Assembly: GCA_017516745.1 (NCBI GenBank)
Contig: JAFXBF010000016.1
Span: 1-64,000, forward strand
Length of the DNA stretch: 64,000 bases
Reading direction: 5' to 3'
Source of the DNA: Clostridia bacterium
Lineage (GTDB): Bacteria > Bacillota > Clostridia > Oscillospirales > Acutalibacteraceae
The notes under the pieces are model-generated. The model did no database searches, was not told where the DNA came from, and saw only the letters and a list, made by a program, of their open reading frames with translations. Shown one piece after another: positions 53,367 to 62,534 of this stretch (positions within the stretch are counted from its first letter, which is position 1; each line of letters begins with the position of its first letter). The translations under genes were made by a program, and so were the position numbers.

Positions 53367-55187
53367 TCAGATAGTAAAAAAAGTAATAATCGAGTTGAAC
53401 TTCCAACAAAGGCAATCCCAGATGAAATATACCATACGCAGAGAAATATATTCCGCAGGTGTGTTTATAATCTCTATCAGTTTGTCCGTATGTGCTTTGT
53501 ATCCATTGAGAGTTGCCTTTTCTGTTTCGCCCATATTACCGTCAGCAAGAAGAGCGTCAATCTTTGCTTTGATAGCTTGAATTTCATCTTCTTGGAAGAT
53601 GGTTATTCTTTCTTCGTCAAAAGACTCAAGTTCTATACCGATTGCTTCAACTGAATTTTGGCTGTCCGAAATAGCCTTAAGTAACTGATCACATTTATCG
53701 GTAATTGCTTTATACTCTGCTTTTGTCTGTTCGTCCGTATTATCATCTATTATTGCCTTAACAGCTTCTATTGCCGCTTTATCGTCGGATGTTACATTAT
53801 CTACAGTAAGATTATCTATTGCTGAAGTGTCCGGTTTTATCTCATAACGCATAGTTGCGGTTGACGGATTCAACTTATAGTTTCCGTCAACAACAGATGC
53901 CGTTGCAGTATATTGACCGATCTGAGTGGCGGTGTTGTTTGATATAACTGCCTCAACCTCGTTGCCGTTTACATCGGTATAAAAGGCTGTAACTGTATGC
54001 GGATTGCCGTCATAGGTGAACTCTGTTTCGCTCCATACTGCATCGATGGTCTTCGGATTTATGGTAAACTTTTTTGTGGTTTTGCCTGTATAATATCCGT
54101 TTTCTATGGCGGTAAAGGTTGCAGTAGCTGTGCCTGTATTTATGTTGTTATTGTATCTGACAGTATAATCCGTTCCTTCAACTAACGGATTACCGTCAAC
54201 AACCAGTCCGGGCTTATTTGCTTCACCGCTGAATTCAAATTCAGTTTCCGAAAGAACGGCTCTTTCATCAAGGTTTTTTATACATTTGTCTACCTTGACA
54301 TATCCGTCTATCTTTGCTGTATTATCATCAATAGCTATTCTTTTGCCGTTTTTGTCAAAGCAAGCACATCCGTCACCCAGTATCATACCGATAGAATATT
54401 CACCGAAATAATACTCTTCGTTATAAGGTGTGTTTTTTATGGCAATACCGTTGGGGTAAACTCCGCCATTAACAACATATCCACCGTCACAGTTATAAAA
54501 CGTATCAGCAGAAGTGAACGTTCCTCCGTTTACAACAACGCTGACAGTGTTTCGTGCGTTATAAACAAACGACATTGTGCCGCCGTTAATTATGAGCGAG
54601 CCGTTATTAGTGATTTGACCGTTTATAATACCGTCGTTTATGATAAATGTTCCGTAAACATAAAGTGCAGCACTCCAACCTGTGGATGGTAATTCAACCG
54701 TACCCCCGTTTATTTCACAAACAGCATTATTACCACCGGCAATTCCTGTGAATCCACCTTTTATAGTGCCGCCGTTCAGCTTAAAAACTCCGTCATTGAT
54801 AATACAGTATTGGTCGGCATAAATCATACCGCCGCCAATGGAATCCATTACGGTCAATTCGGCATCTCTGTCTATTTCAAATCCGTCTTGTTCAAAAATA
54901 TCCGTACTTTCATTAACAATTGATTTGCCGTTCAGGTCAATTGTGAATTTTCCGTAAGTAATATCCTGCGGTGCATTGGTAACAATGTCCTTCTGCAAAG
55001 TCAGCTTGCTGTTTTCGTTTTCGCACGCAACTGACACGGCATCGGCAAGCATATCAAAACTGCCCAGCAGATTGCCATTTGCATCCGTAACGACAATGGC
55101 ACTATCGTCGGTTGCAAAAGCACTCAAAGGCATAACCGATAAAAACATTAAAACAGAAATCAAAATGCAAGTAAGCTTGTTTTTCAT
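53367..55187 (-). CDS. Exported surface protein with beta-helix and Ig-like/MBG repeats
   Basis: A 606-residue protein with signal peptide 1-26. Residues about 30-250 show a pectate-lyase-like beta-helix built of xxINGGTxxxx turns; 310-480 hold two or more immunoglobulin-like repeats (SETEFEFSGE, YTVRYNNN, GTATATFT); 480-580 is a helical coiled region rich in K, E, D. The C-terminus has an aromatic hydrophobic stretch (YFIWDCLCW) that may anchor it. No LPxTG motif. Role inferred: cell-surface adhesion or structural protein. Confidence 0.8.
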   Translation of the reverse strand: MKNKLTCILISVLMFLSVMPLSAFATDDSAIVVTDANGNLLGSFDMLADAVSVACENENSKLTLQKDIVTNAPQDITYGKFTIDLNGKSIVNESTDIFEQDGFEIDRDAELTVMDSIGGGMIYADQYCIINDGVFKLNGGTIKGGFTGIAGGNNAVCEINGGTVELPSTGWSAALYVYGTFIINDGIINGQITNNGSLIINGGTMSFVYNARNTVSVVVNGGTFTSADTFYNCDGGYVVNGGVYPNGIAIKNTPYNEEYYFGEYSIGMILGDGCACFDKNGKRIAIDDNTAKIDGYVKVDKCIKNLDERAVLSETEFEFSGEANKPGLVVDGNPLVEGTDYTVRYNNNINTGTATATFTAIENGYYTGKTTKKFTINPKTIDAVWSETEFTYDGNPHTVTAFYTDVNGNEVEAVISNNTATQIGQYTATASVVDGNYKLNPSTATMRYEIKPDTSAIDNLTVDNVTSDDKAAIEAVKAIIDDNTDEQTKAEYKAITDKCDQLLKAISDSQNSVEAIGIELESFDEERITIFQEDEIQAIKAKIDALLADGNMGETEKATLNGYKAHTDKLIEIINTPAEYISLRMVYFIWDCLCWKFNSIITFFTI

Positions 55188-55277
55188 AACTCCAACCTCC
55201 GTAACGGTCTATGTAATTATTATATCATATTACAATTAAATAACAATATAGAAACCATATTTTAGGTTATTGCTTTT

Positions 55278-56063
55278 TCATACTGCTTTGGAGAGGGATT
55301 TTTCGCTGACGGTTTCAAGTCTTGCTTTTTTGCCTGTGCCACGCTGTCTGAACACATTATCAGCACTCGGACAGAACATTTCAACATCACCGCTTTCAGC
55401 ACCTTTAAGGCGCATCTGTGCTGTGCCCAAAATCGGGAACACAAGCGGAATGAGTGTTTTATCCGAAACGGTGTTCCAAATTTTAAATGCGAAAAATACA
55501 CAGTTAAAGAACGGGTCCCAATAATTTGTATAGCTTCCAATTTGTTTACTGACACTTTCAAGCTCGGTTAAATTGAGCTCTTCCGTAAGCCAGGTGCAGC
55601 CTTCGGCAGAAATATTGTTACAGCAGTAAGCTTCAACATTGTAATAGATGCCCCAACCGTCTGCACGTGAAAGCGAAAGAAGTCCAACCGACACGCCTTC
55701 ATTTGGTTGGACTGTGAGCAGACCGACTTCAAATGGGTCATCGGTGAGGTTTTCAACGTAAAGCCACACGTGTCCAACAAAACCCTTATTACGGATTACA
55801 ACAGACAGCTTCGCAACCGTGTCGCTATCTTCTGCCGGCGGTTCATCGAGCTGAGTGGTTGGTTCATCACCTTGTGTTGTATCTTCCTCAGTACCTGTTG
55901 CAGGCTCGTCTTTATTTGTCGTTTCTTCTTGTTCTGTTGTAAATTTCTCTGAAAAATCCTCATAAGGAGTTGCAGTTGCTTCTTCAGCAAATACCGTTGC
56001 GTTAGAACTGAAAACCAGAAGGCAGAGGATGACAGATATCAATTTAAAAGCAGTTGTTTTCAT
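55278..56063 (-). CDS. Exported His-Cys (NlpC/LRAT-like) protein
   Basis: A 261-residue secreted protein with signal peptide 1-26 and a Thr/Glu-rich linker (30-82). The domain after 84 has GHVWLYVEN (His) and, 100 residues on, NCVFFAFKIWN (Cys). His before Cys is the permuted order of LRAT/PPPDE-like papain folds, which cleave or form amide and ester bonds. The call is from the two motifs only, so the catalytic claim is tentative. Confidence 0.65.
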   Translation of the reverse strand: MKTTAFKLISVILCLLVFSSNATVFAEEATATPYEDFSEKFTTEQEETTNKDEPATGTEEDTTQGDEPTTQLDEPPAEDSDTVAKLSVVIRNKGFVGHVWLYVENLTDDPFEVGLLTVQPNEGVSVGLLSLSRADGWGIYYNVEAYCCNNISAEGCTWLTEELNLTELESVSKQIGSYTNYWDPFFNCVFFAFKIWNTVSDKTLIPLVFPILGTAQMRLKGAESGDVEMFCPSADNVFRQRGTGKKARLETVSEKSLSKAV

Positions 56064-56186
56064 TTATTATCACCGCTACTGTTTTTTTAATTATCTGCGG
56101 CAAAGCCGCCAAAGGCAACGTTTAGTTATTGACCTTGACGGCTTCACCTTTACGCAGACAAAACAAAAGAAATGTCAGGGTTTAAA

Positions 56187-57020
56187 TTACTTGCTCGGAA
56201 ACAGGGACAGGAAAAAGTTTTTTGTCGATTCAAAAGACTCCTTTATATACTGCCAGATTATTTCCAAAAGTGAAAGTGCAGAGGTGCGGGTTGTTTCGGG
56301 AAGCTCGTTAGTATTTACGTCAAATTCTGCACTTGCGTTTGAGGCGAGCTTTGTCCAGTCACAGGACTTTTTAGTGTACAGGCTCTTATAGCTCCAAACA
56401 GCAATTTCATCAGCCTTTGCTTCAGAATATGCAAAGCAGAATTTTACGTCATTCTTTACTCCTGTAACTGCATCGGCGCTGAATGTTGTAACACCGCTGC
56501 CGACAACGATTCTCTCAAGCCTTGAGCAATATCCAAAGGCGTAGTGACCGATCTCTTTTACCATATTAGGTATTCTGATGCCGCTTATTCTGCCGCACAT
56601 ATAAAACGCATAAGCGTCAATTCTACTTACAGTGTAGCCGTCAAGCGTTTCGGGAATTACGATTTCGTCATAGGGCTTTTCACCGTAATAATTGTAGGCA
56701 ATCGCTGCAGTGCCATCCTCGTTGAGTCTGTAAAGATAGTTGGAATTGTCCTTTGCAACAATATAATTCTTCTTGTTCAGGTAAACCCAATTTACGCCGT
56801 TTTCATCGGTGTAAACGTTTCCGGGAGCATCCCATTTCTTCTCTTCTGCGGCTGTGTCTTTCTGATAAAGGTTGGTTGCAAGAATTCCACCGTTGGCAAG
56901 AACATTTTCTTTCTTCTGCTCGGGCTGGGTGCCTACATCTTCAGCGAATGCGGTAATACCTGCGGTGAACATAAGGATTGTTGCAAGAATAAATGCTGTG
57001 ATTTTTTTACTGAGTTTCAT
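56187..57020 (-). CDS. Exported BspA-like leucine-rich-repeat protein
   Basis: About 277 residues. Signal peptide 1-26 starting at ATG 57020, which has the CGGAGG site, rather than the ATG at 57074. The middle contains LRR_5-type (BspA/TpLRR) units: VIPETLDGYTVSRIDAYAF, IRIPNMVKEIGHYAF, IVVGSGVTTFS. The C-terminus has amphipathic helix IWQYIKESFESTKNFFLSLF. Surface interaction role likely. Confidence 0.8.
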   Translation of the reverse strand: MKLSKKITAFILATILMFTAGITAFAEDVGTQPEQKKENVLANGGILATNLYQKDTAAEEKKWDAPGNVYTDENGVNWVYLNKKNYIVAKDNSNYLYRLNEDGTAAIAYNYYGEKPYDEIVIPETLDGYTVSRIDAYAFYMCGRISGIRIPNMVKEIGHYAFGYCSRLERIVVGSGVTTFSADAVTGVKNDVKFCFAYSEAKADEIAVWSYKSLYTKKSCDWTKLASNASAEFDVNTNELPETTRTSALSLLEIIWQYIKESFESTKNFFLSLFPSK

Positions 57021-57039
57021 TTTTGTAACCTCCGTTTTG

Positions 57040-58269
57040 TTAATTCTTTGTATATGTATAGTAGTTGCTGTCAATTAACTCTTTTGCGCCTTCAAAAGCC
57101 TCTTCCTTGGTACTGTAGCGTTCATAATGCGATGTTGTATCTACCCATAAAACCGTACCGCTGCTATCCTTATAACAATTGTTTATTTCGGCAACATAGA
57201 AATACTTTTGTGAAAACCAGCCAGTTGTTTCGTATTTCAATATTGTTATTACTTTGTTGTTGTATTTAGCGTCATCATTTGCAGCGGTAAGAATATAACT
57301 GCCCTGTGCAGTGCTGTTGTTTTTGGTATCGACAAAAGCACTATAAATACTCTTTAAATTTTTCTTTACTTCTTCATCAGTTTTAAAAGCTTCAGGAACA
57401 AGAATAGTAAATTCTTTTTCGGTTTTAGCCAATATTGTGTTACCTCTAAGATTATGTGAGTAAGCTGTGACTGTGAGCTTTTCTCCGTTCTTCAAGTCTG
57501 TTGTTGAAGAAATGCTGAAATTAATTACTGAGTTCTCGGATTCGCTGTATTGAACCAACAACGAGTTCTTACCGGCTTTGATTATATAGTTTTCCTTTTT
57601 AACGTTTAGGTTTTCGTCAATTGCTATTGATGCTTTAACGTAACCAGATACACCCTCGAACTTCACTTCAATGTATTCAAACGGGTCTATTGCGTCACCT
57701 TTTTCGAGGTCTGCAACAATGAGCTCAACATTATCGATCTTGATTTTATAGCCAAAATCTTCAAGAGCTTTTTCGGCCTCTTTACTAAAAGAAACAGTTG
57801 CTTCAAGCTTGTCACCGTTTGAAATATATTCTTCTTTGTTAAGTGAGCATTCCATAGTCTCGAACAAGTCTGAAAAAGCGGCATATTCACCGGTCATCTT
57901 TTCATACAGTTCTTCGTACTTTTTAGCATATTTGCGAGCAGCTGCATCCATATCAACGCTATCAAAGTCTTCATATTTATCCATCGCCTTATTAAGATCT
58001 TCGCCGTATTTTTCATTTATTATTTCACGAAGTTTTTCGTCGATGTCTGAATGAAGAACCGTTGCTGTAGCTTTTGCATAACCGTCGAAACCGGAAACGT
58101 TGATTTGTACATATTCGGTAAGCTCAATACTTTGGCTTGTCCCGGAAGCAATTAAGCATATCGCTATAACGGCGACAATAACAGTTATGGTTGCGATTAT
58201 AATCAGTTTATATTTGCCGCCTTTTCTTTGGGTGTGGTGAATGGTGTCTGCATTAAAGTTTTCTGACAT
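57040..58269 (-). CDS. Membrane-anchored protein with extracellular domain, unknown
   Basis: A 409-residue protein. A short cytoplasmic region (1-21), a helix at 22-44 (LIIIATITVIVAVIAICLIA), then a long outer domain: two related beta-rich units beginning YVQINVSGFDGYAKATATV and YIEVKFEGVSGYVKASIAI, with a helical insert rich in Glu/Lys between. The unit pair indicates internal duplication. It follows a small gene and precedes the LRR protein. Confidence 0.78.
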   Translation of the reverse strand: MSENFNADTIHHTQRKGGKYKLIIIATITVIVAVIAICLIASGTSQSIELTEYVQINVSGFDGYAKATATVLHSDIDEKLREIINEKYGEDLNKAMDKYEDFDSVDMDAAARKYAKKYEELYEKMTGEYAAFSDLFETMECSLNKEEYISNGDKLEATVSFSKEAEKALEDFGYKIKIDNVELIVADLEKGDAIDPFEYIEVKFEGVSGYVKASIAIDENLNVKKENYIIKAGKNSLLVQYSESENSVINFSISSTTDLKNGEKLTVTAYSHNLRGNTILAKTEKEFTILVPEAFKTDEEVKKNLKSIYSAFVDTKNNSTAQGSYILTAANDDAKYNNKVITILKYETTGWFSQKYFYVAEINNCYKDSSGTVLWVDTTSHYERYSTKEEAFEGAKELIDSNYYTYTKN

Positions 58270-58300
58270 TTGAATTACCTCCTGATTTTGTTTTTATCAC

Positions 58301-58414
58301 TCAGCAGCCGTAAGCACATTTACGGGCTGCATCCTGACTTGTAAAATATCTTCTGTGTGTACCGTAATCTGCGCACCAACGCTGGAACTTTGCATCAAAA
58401 TAAACACTTACCAT
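58301..58414 (-). CDS. 37-residue Cys-containing small protein with a hairpin-masked ribosome site
   Basis: A small reading frame: MVSVYFDAKFQRWCADYGT with the second half HRRYFTSQDAARKCAYGC. It has three Cys, a Trp and an aromatic core; the pattern W-x4-GT-xx-RYF is reminiscent of small AP2-like beta domains. A clear AAAGGAG site stands before the ATG. That site lies in one arm of a perfect 13-bp hairpin (58415-58427 with 58471-58483), so translation may be controlled by RNA folding. No homolog can be claimed from sequence alone. Confidence 0.55.
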   Translation of the reverse strand: MVSVYFDAKFQRWCADYGTHRRYFTSQDAARKCAYGC

Positions 58415-58483
58415 AATGAAACTCTCCTTTGCTTTTAATAGGCTTTTTGCCGTTCTGCCTGTAAGACGACGGAGAGTTTCATT
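58415..58483 (-). promoter_or_regulatory. Leader hairpin sequestering the ribosome site of the 37-codon gene
   Basis: Arms AATGAAACTCTCC (58415-58427) and GGAGAGTTTCATT (58471-58483) are perfect inverted complements 43 bases apart. In the minus-strand transcript the second arm contains the GGAGAG ribosome site and the following bases up to the start codon. Confidence 0.65.
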
Positions 58484-58554
58484 CGGTTCAAAGTTTTTTA
58501 TTATTTTTTGCTTATGAGGTTAAGCTGCATTAAATTAAGCAACAAATCAGTACA

Positions 58555-60600
58555 TCAATACCACAGAAAACCGAAGAGGATGATATATATTAACCACTGC
58601 CAGAATGTGAATTTTACGGTCACTTCGCAAGTATCTTTAATGGTTTCGCCCTTTTCGGTTTCAACCATTGCTGTGATTGTAGCATTACCCCTGCCGTGTG
58701 TTGTAATGCTGCCGTTTTCATCTATAGTAACAACCTTGGGATTTGATGAGGTATATGTAACAGTCAAATCTTTATCTTTGGTTGCAACGAGAGAAGCTGT
58801 TGATGTATATATAAGCTCCATTGATTTTTGTTCAAATCCGAAATTGCAAATATCAAAATCGCTAAATGATGTTGTCTTGAACACAATGTAACCATTTTCG
58901 ACTTTGCCGTTAAGAACTTCACCTTTCTTTGTTCCGTTTGCGAGAGTAATCCAATGTCTGATTAAAAACTGCTTGTAGCTTTCATATCCCGTAGGAACAG
59001 GGATTCTCACGGTATATTCAGTTGAACTTTCGTTACTCATTACAATATTACCGTTATTGTCTTCAAGGTGAATGTCGTATCTCTTAATAAGAACACCGTC
59101 TTCATCATATTCGGCAATGTTGCTGTTTTCTATATCTTTTTCTTCAGCCTTAAGAACGATGTTATCGTTATTATCGAAATATGTTGAATCATAATTAACC
59201 TTAATACCGTTAGATGATTCTTTCTCTACAACTTCAGGTTCTTCAGGAATTATAGGTTCATCGGGAGGAATCACAGGAACATCGTGGTTTACGTTGTGAT
59301 CACAAATAGTCAAGCCAAGCGGATTTTCGACAATGCTTGTGCAGATAACAGTTGAAAGATTGTCTGTTATATCTGAATATTTGCAATTAGTAGTGTTGAA
59401 ATGGATATACTCCAGGTTTGAACAACCCCAAAAGGATTTGGGTGCTATTTTCTCAACAGATGATGGTATTACTATCGACTTTAACTTTCTGCATCCGTAA
59501 AATGTGGTTTCCCCAGAAGTGATAGTTCCGTTAACGCCAACAGTAGTGATACCTTCCGGAATATTAAATGCTTCAAGATTGATACAATTCAAAAATGCAC
59601 TATTACCTATATAGTCTTTTTCGTTCAGTACTGAAGAAGGAAGTTCAATATTTTTTAATGTTGAACAATGCGCAAAAAAGTATGCTGGGATATGAGTACT
59701 GTTCATTTTAACTGTTTTAACATTACTTCCTGTAAACACACCCGAATTACTTCCGTTAAACATACCTAAATCTACCGACGAAATCCTGCCCTTGATTTCT
59801 ATAGATTCAATACTCGAACCTGAAAAGATTTCGTGTCCTAAGTTTGTTGTACTTTCAGGAATCACCAAGCTGCTAAGTTTCGAACAATTGGCAAAAACTT
59901 TGTCTCCTATATATTCAATAGTGTTAGGAATTGTACACTCTGTAAAGCAACAACCACTAAAAGCCATTGCTCCAATTGTTTTTATACCGTTAGGAATAGA
60001 AACAGGCTCAAGATTTATACAGTTAGCAAATGCGTATTCCCCCACAATATCCTGACTGCTTTTTGCAAAATCAGGCAACTCTATTCTTTCAAGAGTTGAA
60101 CAATAAGCAAACAAGTAACGAGGGATATTTGTGCCAAACATTTTTACTATTGTAACATTACTCCCAGTAAACGGGCCGGGGTTAGTAGAAGATCCTATTC
60201 CATCCCAACCAATTTCCACATTTGAAATACTACCTTGAATTTCAACTTCTGCTATCTGAGCTTTATTAAATATACGATATGATAGTTGGCTTACAGTATC
60301 AGGAATTACAACTTTATAGGATTGACAATCTTCAAAAGCTTTTTCACCGATTTTAACAACCGTGTGTTCAAATTGCCCATCTGACACACTCTCGGGAACT
60401 TCAACAATTTCCGCGCGACCACTGTATTTTGTAATCGTTGCTGATGAATCGTCATTTATAGCAAACGTAAAATCGCCATCGGTATAGTTGGCCGCGCTGG
60501 CTACTAAACAAAAATCGGCAAGGTTTATCAATGGTGCACATCCGAACATAAGCACGATTGCCAAAACGAGAGATAGAGCTTTTTTAAAAGTTTTTTTCAT
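58555..60600 (-). CDS. Exported BspA-like LRR protein with Big_2 domain and C-terminal WQWL anchor
   Basis: A 681-residue surface protein with a signal peptide of about 36 residues. Residues 60-430 hold about 10 to 12 LRR_5 units (for example VIPDTVSQLSYRIFN, CTIPNTIEYIGDKVFA, VIPSSVEKIAPKSFWG). A Pro/Glu spacer (about 450-470) follows, then a conserved outer domain, an Ig-like Big_2 domain (about 598-665) and finally a hydrophobic tail FWQWLIYIILFGFLWY. It starts 20 bases after the stop of the sigma-fusion gene and is the first of the surface proteins in that operon. Confidence 0.88.
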   Translation of the reverse strand: MKKTFKKALSLVLAIVLMFGCAPLINLADFCLVASAANYTDGDFTFAINDDSSATITKYSGRAEIVEVPESVSDGQFEHTVVKIGEKAFEDCQSYKVVIPDTVSQLSYRIFNKAQIAEVEIQGSISNVEIGWDGIGSSTNPGPFTGSNVTIVKMFGTNIPRYLFAYCSTLERIELPDFAKSSQDIVGEYAFANCINLEPVSIPNGIKTIGAMAFSGCCFTECTIPNTIEYIGDKVFANCSKLSSLVIPESTTNLGHEIFSGSSIESIEIKGRISSVDLGMFNGSNSGVFTGSNVKTVKMNSTHIPAYFFAHCSTLKNIELPSSVLNEKDYIGNSAFLNCINLEAFNIPEGITTVGVNGTITSGETTFYGCRKLKSIVIPSSVEKIAPKSFWGCSNLEYIHFNTTNCKYSDITDNLSTVICTSIVENPLGLTICDHNVNHDVPVIPPDEPIIPEEPEVVEKESSNGIKVNYDSTYFDNNDNIVLKAEEKDIENSNIAEYDEDGVLIKRYDIHLEDNNGNIVMSNESSTEYTVRIPVPTGYESYKQFLIRHWITLANGTKKGEVLNGKVENGYIVFKTTSFSDFDICNFGFEQKSMELIYTSTASLVATKDKDLTVTYTSSNPKVVTIDENGSITTHGRGNATITAMVETEKGETIKDTCEVTVKFTFWQWLIYIILFGFLWY

Positions 60601-60620
60601 AAGAATTTCCTCCTGTTATT

Positions 60621-62267
60621 TTAAGATACCATTACTTTGTAATAGTATGTTTTACCTTGTTCTACGCCGGGAGCAGATGAAATAATTTCGCCCTCCTCTA
60701 TGGTGACCAGACCGGTGAAATGCTCTCCGTACTCCGACGTGTGCTTTAATACTTCTGTTTTTAGTGTGTTTGCTGTAATATAACTTCCGGCAGCCACTTC
60801 AATATTGGTAATAGTTTTAAGCAGTTGCCAATCTCCGTTGTAAACACTAATTACAACCGTTGCCGTGCCGACTGTTGCGGGTTGTGTTGTAGTTGGTGCT
60901 TGCGTTGTGGTTTGTTTTGCTGTGGTAGTGGGCTTTGCGGTTGTTTGTGCGGTGGTTGTTGGCTTCGTTGTGGTTACTCTTACTGTAGTTGTGACCGAGC
61001 CGCTTAGACCTCCGCTTGCTGACTGCTTTTTTGTTGCACTTGGTGCAACTGTCGTTTGTTTTTCTGTAGTTGCAGGTTTTGTTGTGCGTTTAACCGTTGT
61101 TGCCTGTGCGGTGGTTTTATTTTGTATAGTTGTTTTAACTGTGTCGGGTGGACCGGTTGATTGCAATACATCGGATTTTGTTGTATTGTCCGTTTTGTTC
61201 AGGGTTACGGTTATGTGCGTTGTACCATTTTCGTTTGAAACAGTTATGATTGAGTTTTTGTATTCAATTGTTGCTTCTGTGCTTCCTTCGGTTGCGATTA
61301 CCTCTATGTTTTCACTTGACAGCTCGGTTGATTGCTCGGTGACAGCAGTAGTTGTTTCTTCTGCACGCTTGTCGTGCGCAACCTTTGCTGCTGTTGCACC
61401 TCCGCCGATTATAACGGCACCTGCGGCAACAATTGCAACTACCTTTGCTGTAACGCCTGTTGCAACCGTAGTTCCTGCAACTGTTGTAGCTGCAGTACTT
61501 GCCGCTGCGGTTGCCACTGCCGTGCCGGCGGTTGCTGTACTCGCAGCTGTCGCCGCTGCCGCAGTGCTTACCGCAGCAGCTTTGACACCTGCAAGTACGC
61601 TCGTATAAGCAGGGCTCGCAGCAAACGATGCCTGAGCAGTTTGGGCAGAGCTTCTGAGTGCCCAAATTATAATGCCAATCGGCGCCGCACTGTAAAGCGA
61701 GGTCACGCCCGCACGCTCAAAGCACCGTTTGAGTTCGTTACGCCCGTGGTACAGTCTCGTTTTGACCGTGCCTTCGGGAATTTCGAGGCATTTGGCAATT
61801 TCGCCAATGCTGTTTTCCTCGTAATACATCATAACGATGCACGCTTTTTTATCTTCGCTAAGCTCATCGAGCGCCTGCATAACGGTTTTTCTGAGGTCTT
61901 CCTTGTCAACGTTTTCTTCAGGTGAGAACGTCATATTCTCGTCTGCTATAACCTCATACGCTTCGTCCTCGTCACATTCAAAAAGCGAGGGCTTTTTCTT
62001 TTTTATATAATCCTTGCTTTTGTTGGCAACTATTCTATTGAACCAACTCACAAAGGTTTCGGGATTTTCAAGTTCATTGATTTTTGCAAGTGCCTTTATG
62101 TAGCTGTCCTGGAGTATATCTTCTGCATCGTCATCGTTCTTGACAAATTCCTTTGCAAGGAAAAAGGCTCTCTTGCTTGTAAGGTGATAAAGCTCCTCGA
62201 AAGCGGAATCATCACCGTTCTGTATCTGAACAACAAGCTCGGCTGTTCTTTTGAAATCAATCTCCAT
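60621..62267 (-). CDS. ECF-type sigma factor fused to a membrane anchor and Thr-rich outer domain, copy 1
   Basis: A 548-residue fusion. Residues 5-90 are sigma region 2 (AFEELYHLTSKRAFFLAKEFV, DILQDSYIKALAKI), 125-180 sigma region 4 (LSEDKKACIVMMYYEE, IPEGTVKTRLYHGR). A conserved hydrophobic piece (SAAPIGIIIWALRSS) at about 192-207, an Ala/Thr-rich stretch, and a membrane helix at about 275-297 follow; then a Thr/Pro-rich outer stalk (300-460) and a small beta-domain end. The start is set at 62267, which has a GGTGG site; the longer frame to 62339 lacks one. It leads directly (20 bases) into the surface-protein operon. A paralog is divergent. Confidence 0.88.
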   Translation of the reverse strand: MEIDFKRTAELVVQIQNGDDSAFEELYHLTSKRAFFLAKEFVKNDDDAEDILQDSYIKALAKINELENPETFVSWFNRIVANKSKDYIKKKKPSLFECDEDEAYEVIADENMTFSPEENVDKEDLRKTVMQALDELSEDKKACIVMMYYEENSIGEIAKCLEIPEGTVKTRLYHGRNELKRCFERAGVTSLYSAAPIGIIIWALRSSAQTAQASFAASPAYTSVLAGVKAAAVSTAAAATAASTATAGTAVATAAASTAATTVAGTTVATGVTAKVVAIVAAGAVIIGGGATAAKVAHDKRAEETTTAVTEQSTELSSENIEVIATEGSTEATIEYKNSIITVSNENGTTHITVTLNKTDNTTKSDVLQSTGPPDTVKTTIQNKTTAQATTVKRTTKPATTEKQTTVAPSATKKQSASGGLSGSVTTTVRVTTTKPTTTAQTTAKPTTTAKQTTTQAPTTTQPATVGTATVVISVYNGDWQLLKTITNIEVAAGSYITANTLKTEVLKHTSEYGEHFTGLVTIEEGEIISSAPGVEQGKTYYYKVMVS

Positions 62268-62339
62268 ATTTTCACCACCGTTTTGTCCTCTCACATGCAT
62301 AAGACGAGCGAAAAACGAAAAGGTTTCATAAATTTGCAA

Positions 62340-62534
62340 AAAAATTTAAAAAATTCAAAAATATTTTTTGCCCGTCTGCTCACCATAGACGAATGAAAAA
62401 GCAAAAGGTTACGCAAAAACAGAAAAATTTATAGAAAATTAATAAATCGCCAATTCGCTCTTTTATATTGAAATAAGAATATTATTTGATATAATTAATA
62501 CATTGATTATTCTACGGAAAGGAACGGACTGCGG
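62340..62534. promoter_or_regulatory. Divergent control region between two sigma-fusion genes
   Basis: About 195 AT-rich bases that must hold the promoters of both sigma-fusion genes. No consensus ECF or sigma-A site is clear enough to name; no further gene is visible. Confidence 0.4.

Noticed and set aside
60865..61608. 247-codon plus-strand frame opposite the sigma fusion
   Set aside because: Val/Cys-only composition comes from the Thr/Ala low-complexity DNA of the real gene.
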